A stretch of 64,000 nt of DNA. It comes from Saccharibacillus brassicae (lineage in GTDB: Bacteria; Bacillota; Bacilli; Paenibacillales; Paenibacillaceae). The notes under the pieces were generated by a model that had not been told where the DNA came from, did no database searches, and saw only the letters and a program-made list of their open reading frames with translations. The translations under genes and the position numbers were made by a program. The stretch lies in NCBI RefSeq assembly GCF_006542275.1, contig NZ_CP041217.1, positions 3,085,501-3,149,500 on the forward strand, in the 5' to 3' direction. Of this stretch, positions 61,484 to 64,000 are shown piece by piece (the first letter of the stretch is position 1; the number at the start of each line of letters is the position of its first letter).

Positions 61484-61499
61484 AGGTGTCTTGACACCT
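61484..61499. promoter_or_regulatory. NiaR operator between nadBCA and nifS-niaR
   Basis: AGGTGTCTTGACACCT is a 16-bp inverted repeat in the divergent spacer. It has the TGTC...GACA core of known NiaR (YrxA) sites. It overlaps the -35 of the nifS promoter, so nicotinate-bound NiaR should block both directions. Confidence 0.82.
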
Positions 61500-61520
61500 A
61501 TATTTACATAAACATAAACT
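61491..61520 (+). promoter_or_regulatory. Candidate promoter of nifS-niaR
   Basis: TTGACA (61491-61496) and TAAACT (61515-61520) are 18 bases apart; the -35 lies within the NiaR palindrome. Confidence 0.45.
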
Positions 61521-61575
61521 AAACTCAAGTCCATTTTCATAAATCGCTGGATTTATGCCGGAAGAGGGGTTGGGA

Positions 61576-62736
61576 ATGATTTATTTGGATTACGCGGCGT
61601 CTTCGCCGATGTGCGAGGAAGCTTTGCAGACTTTGATGACCATGAGCCGCGACGTCTACGGCAACGCAAGCAGCCTGCACGACGGAGGCGGGCACGCTGC
61701 CCATATTCTGGAACGGAGCCGGGAATTCGTGGCCGGATCGATCGGGGGACACCGGGACGGCCTGTTCTTCACGAGCGGCGGCACCGAATCGAACCTTTTG
61801 ACGATTCGGGCGTTGGCCGGGGCGCTTCCGCCGGACCGGCGGCATATTCTGACGTCCACTTTGGAGCATCATTCGGTCAAGCTTGCGGTGGCCGGTCTGG
61901 TGTCGCTCGGATACGAGGTCGATTACGTGGCGCCGGATGCGTCGGGACGCATCGGTCCGCGGCAGATCGAGCCGCTGCTGCGTCCGGATACCGGCCTGAT
62001 GTCGCTGCAGCATGCCAATTCGGAGACGGGACTCGTGCAGGATCTGGCGTCGATCGGCGCGTTCTTGCATGAGCGGGGGATTTTGCTGCATGCCGACGCC
62101 GTTCAATCTTTTGGGAAAATCGAACTCGACGTCGGCGAATCGGGCGTGGACGCGGTCTCGCTCTCGGCGCACAAAATTCAAGGACCCAAAGGCGTCGGCG
62201 CGGCGTATATCCGTCCCGGCGTTCCGTTCGTGCCGCTGTACCCGGGTTCTTTGCACGAGAGCGGCTTCCGGCCGGGCACGGTCAACGTGCCGGGCATCGC
62301 CGCGTTTGCCGCGGCGGCGGTCCATACGTGCGGGCAGCGGGAAGCGCGGACGGCGCATTACGTTCGGCTCAGGAAGCATCTGACAGAACGGTTCCGCGCC
62401 TGCGGCCTGTCCGCCTATCTGGTAGCCGACCGACTGTCGGGAGAGCCGGCGAACGTGCTGCCCCATATCGCGGGATGCGCCGGCTTGGGATACGAAGGCC
62501 AATATGTTATGCTGGAATGCAATCGAAAAGGCCTCTGCATTTCCACCGGAAGTGCCTGCTCTTCGGGGCACCAGGCCATTCCGGACACGCTGCTTGCGTT
62601 AGGCTTGTCGGAAGGGGAAGGACGTTCCTTTTTCCGCATTTCTTTTGGCCCCGAGACGACGACGCAGCAGCTGGATCTGCTCGTTCAAACGCTGCACGAA
62701 CTGGAACAGACCAAAAAAGAAGGGAGTTTCTCGTGA
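61576..62736 (+). CDS. nifS: Cysteine desulfurase of the NAD cluster (NifS type)
   Basis: A 386-residue PLP enzyme. The PLP lysine is Lys200 in SAHKIQGPKG, and the active-site cysteine is Cys328 in TGSACSSG. It takes sulfur from cysteine; in Bacillus the nad-linked NifS supplies the iron-sulfur cluster of NadA. It is divergent from nadBCA and followed by niaR. ATG at 61576 with AGAGGGG seven bases upstream is preferred over ATG at 61555, which lacks a site. Confidence 0.92.
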   Translation: MIYLDYAASSPMCEEALQTLMTMSRDVYGNASSLHDGGGHAAHILERSREFVAGSIGGHRDGLFFTSGGTESNLLTIRALAGALPPDRRHILTSTLEHHSVKLAVAGLVSLGYEVDYVAPDASGRIGPRQIEPLLRPDTGLMSLQHANSETGLVQDLASIGAFLHERGILLHADAVQSFGKIELDVGESGVDAVSLSAHKIQGPKGVGAAYIRPGVPFVPLYPGSLHESGFRPGTVNVPGIAAFAAAAVHTCGQREARTAHYVRLRKHLTERFRACGLSAYLVADRLSGEPANVLPHIAGCAGLGYEGQYVMLECNRKGLCISTGSACSSGHQAIPDTLLALGLSEGEGRSFFRISFGPETTTQQLDLLVQTLHELEQTKKEGSFS

Positions 62737-62742
62737 ATTCCT

Positions 62743-63273
62743 ATGGAAGAGATTAAATTGACGGGAGAGCGGCGGCGCGAAAAGCTGCTGGAATGGCTCA
62801 AAGCGTCTTCGCCGCTGACCGGGAGCGAACTGGCCCGCCGGGCTTCCGTGTCCAGGCAGGTCATCGTGCAGGACATCACGCTGCTCAAAGCCAAAAACCA
62901 TGCCATTCTGGCGACCAGCCAAGGCTATGTCCATGTGACGCCGAGCGACGAGCCGACAGCCCGAAGCATCATCGCCTGCCGGCACGACCGCGATCGGACG
63001 GAAGAAGAGCTGCTGCTGCTCGTCGATTACGGCGTGAGCGTCGACGATGTCATCATCGAACATCCGGTCTACGGCGAATTGACGGCGCTGATCCGGGTCG
63101 GCACGCGAAGCGAAGTCTATGAATTCATCGAAAAGATCACGTCGACCGGTGCTTCGTATTTGTCGGAACTGACGGACGGCGTTCATCTGCACACGATCTC
63201 CGCGCCCGAGCCCGGACGGATCGAAAAAGCGTGCGAAGCTTTGAGAAAAGCCGGTTTTCTGATCGAGGACTGA
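62743..63273 (+). CDS. niaR: Nicotinate-responsive transcriptional repressor NiaR
   Basis: A 176-residue protein: an N-terminal winged helix-turn-helix (about 8-62, with SELARRASVSRQVIVQDI) and a C-terminal 3H domain with the conserved His residues in CRHDR, EHPVYG and VHLHTI, which bind metal and nicotinic acid. It represses NAD synthesis genes when nicotinate is plentiful, and here probably its own operon through the site at 61484. GAAGGGAG lies upstream; the gap to nifS is six bases. Confidence 0.93.
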   Translation: MEEIKLTGERRREKLLEWLKASSPLTGSELARRASVSRQVIVQDITLLKAKNHAILATSQGYVHVTPSDEPTARSIIACRHDRDRTEEELLLLVDYGVSVDDVIIEHPVYGELTALIRVGTRSEVYEFIEKITSTGASYLSELTDGVHLHTISAPEPGRIEKACEALRKAGFLIED

Positions 63274-63364
63274 GCTTTCCGCCGCTTGGAAGCCGGGTCC
63301 TACGAGTCGTACGGGACGGTACTTGGACGGTACGCGCGATTCGGGAGTCGTTTGTGAAAAAAAG

Positions 63365-63394
63365 CCCTGTCTCTCTTGGAGAGACGGGGATTTT
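63365..63394 (+). terminator. Terminator after niaR
   Basis: CCCTGTCTCTC and GAGAGACGGGG form a stem, followed by ATTTTGG. Confidence 0.65.
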
Positions 63395-63472
63395 GGCGTG
63401 GGGATTTTTACGGGACGGTTGACGAAGGTGGAAGAGTATTTTTTATGAATTAAATTGGGTTTAAATAACTAT

Positions 63473-63500
63473 TTGATTTGAATTAGTATGCTGCTATACT
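63473..63500 (+). promoter_or_regulatory. Promoter of the stalk-domain protein gene
   Basis: TTGATT and TATACT are separated by 16 bases, about 40 bases before the start codon. Confidence 0.6.
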
Positions 63501-63537
63501 CGGTCTCATCATAGCGCAAGGAAAGGTCGGGATACGC

Positions 63538-64000
63538 ATGAAACTCAAATCGAGGCTCACCGTTCTGTTGACGATTGTGATGGTGAGTGCATTTAGTTTT
63601 GGAATCTCTTCTGCCGATGCCAGTGCAGCCGCTGTCGTGCCCGTTCACCTGAAAGTCGGAAAATATTCGATCCTCTACACCCAGCCGGCGCCGCCTTTTA
63701 TCGATCGGGCCCGAAGAGTGCAGGTTCCGCTGCGTTCGATCGAAGATTTGCTGGGCGGGAAAGTGAAGTACGACGCGGCGGCCAAAACAGCGGAGGTCGA
63801 GTGGGTCGGGCATATTTTCCGGGTCGAGATCGGTTCCCAAACGGCTCAAATCGACGGGAAAACCGTGCAAATGGACACGACGCCCGTTTTGAAAAATCAA
63901 GCGATGTTCCTGCCGCTCCGCTTCTTTCTCGATGCGACCGAAGTGAAATGGCGCTGGGACCAGGCTTCGCAGCAGTTGGTGCTTGCGGACGATCGGGTGG
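63538..64000 (+). CDS. Secreted protein with copper-amine-oxidase N-terminal (stalk) domain, partial
   Basis: At least 154 residues; the frame runs off the right edge. Residues 1-31 form a signal peptide (MKLKSRLTVLL...ADASA). Then comes a stalk domain (about 36-150) with the family pattern VPLRSIEDLLGGKVKYDAAAKTAEV, a second strand set with MFLPLRFFLDATEVKWRWD and the closing LVLADD. Such domains are common on Paenibacillaceae envelope proteins; the rest of the protein is unseen. GGAAAGG precedes the ATG. Confidence 0.85.
   Translation, partial: MKLKSRLTVLLTIVMVSAFSFGISSADASAAAVVPVHLKVGKYSILYTQPAPPFIDRARRVQVPLRSIEDLLGGKVKYDAAAKTAEVEWVGHIFRVEIGSQTAQIDGKTVQMDTTPVLKNQAMFLPLRFFLDATEVKWRWDQASQQLVLADDRV

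Overview
The window is high-GC chromosomal DNA from a Gram-positive, endospore-former-like bacterium, most likely Paenibacillaceae (a Saccharibacillus-like genome would fit; this is inference, not a search result). The reasons are Firmicute-type AGGAGG ribosome binding sites, guanine and TPP riboswitches, CsoR and NiaR regulation, intrinsic terminators with T-runs and copper-amine-oxidase 'stalk' proteins. Because GC is high, very long antisense open frames shadow many real genes; they were left out.

Layout. 1-8.7 kb: a three-gene module of a TerB-N/TerB-C protein, a BrxD-like P-loop ATPase and an Lhr-like DEVH helicase, resembling the accessory core of some BREX-type defence loci. 9.3-13.5 kb: GrpB-family protein, an ECF sigma/putative anti-sigma pair, and a guanine-riboswitch-controlled FAD enzyme. 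14.3-21.3 kb: an oligopeptide ABC transporter with a fused double ATPase, two permeases with long N-terminal additions, and a substrate-binding protein that looks circularly permuted. 21.4-24.3 kb: an AT-richer three-gene ABC exporter operon. 24.6-28.4 kb: chemotaxis receptor, metallo-beta-lactamase-fold hydrolase, thymidine kinase. 28.5-32 kb: csoR-copZ-copA copper resistance with two CsoR operators. 32.3-39.2 kb: secreted and small unknown proteins, nitroreductase, atypical kinase, purine nucleoside phosphorylase, TatD. 39.7-43.2 kb: TPP-riboswitch-controlled thiamine or precursor uptake operon. 43.3-46.1 kb: stress-type flavin protein, EAL phosphodiesterase, UppP. 46.3-57.8 kb: a secreted RHS/YD-repeat polymorphic toxin locus with its immunity gene and two displaced C-terminal cassettes. 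57.9-63.3 kb: NAD biosynthesis genes nadBCA facing nifS-niaR across a NiaR operator. 63.5 kb to the end: start of a stalk-domain secreted protein.

The most unusual non-coding signal is a roughly 185-bp intergenic element present four times (8876, 13833, 37677, 39278). Each copy has four 25-bp imperfect palindromes spaced 50, about 60 and 50 bp, arranged as two inverted 75-bp halves. Three different palindrome sequences use the same geometry, three of the copies lie between convergent genes, and low-complexity or tandem-repeat DNA follows each copy on the right. I know of no description of it.

Functions and family names come from motifs read by eye; no database search was possible.
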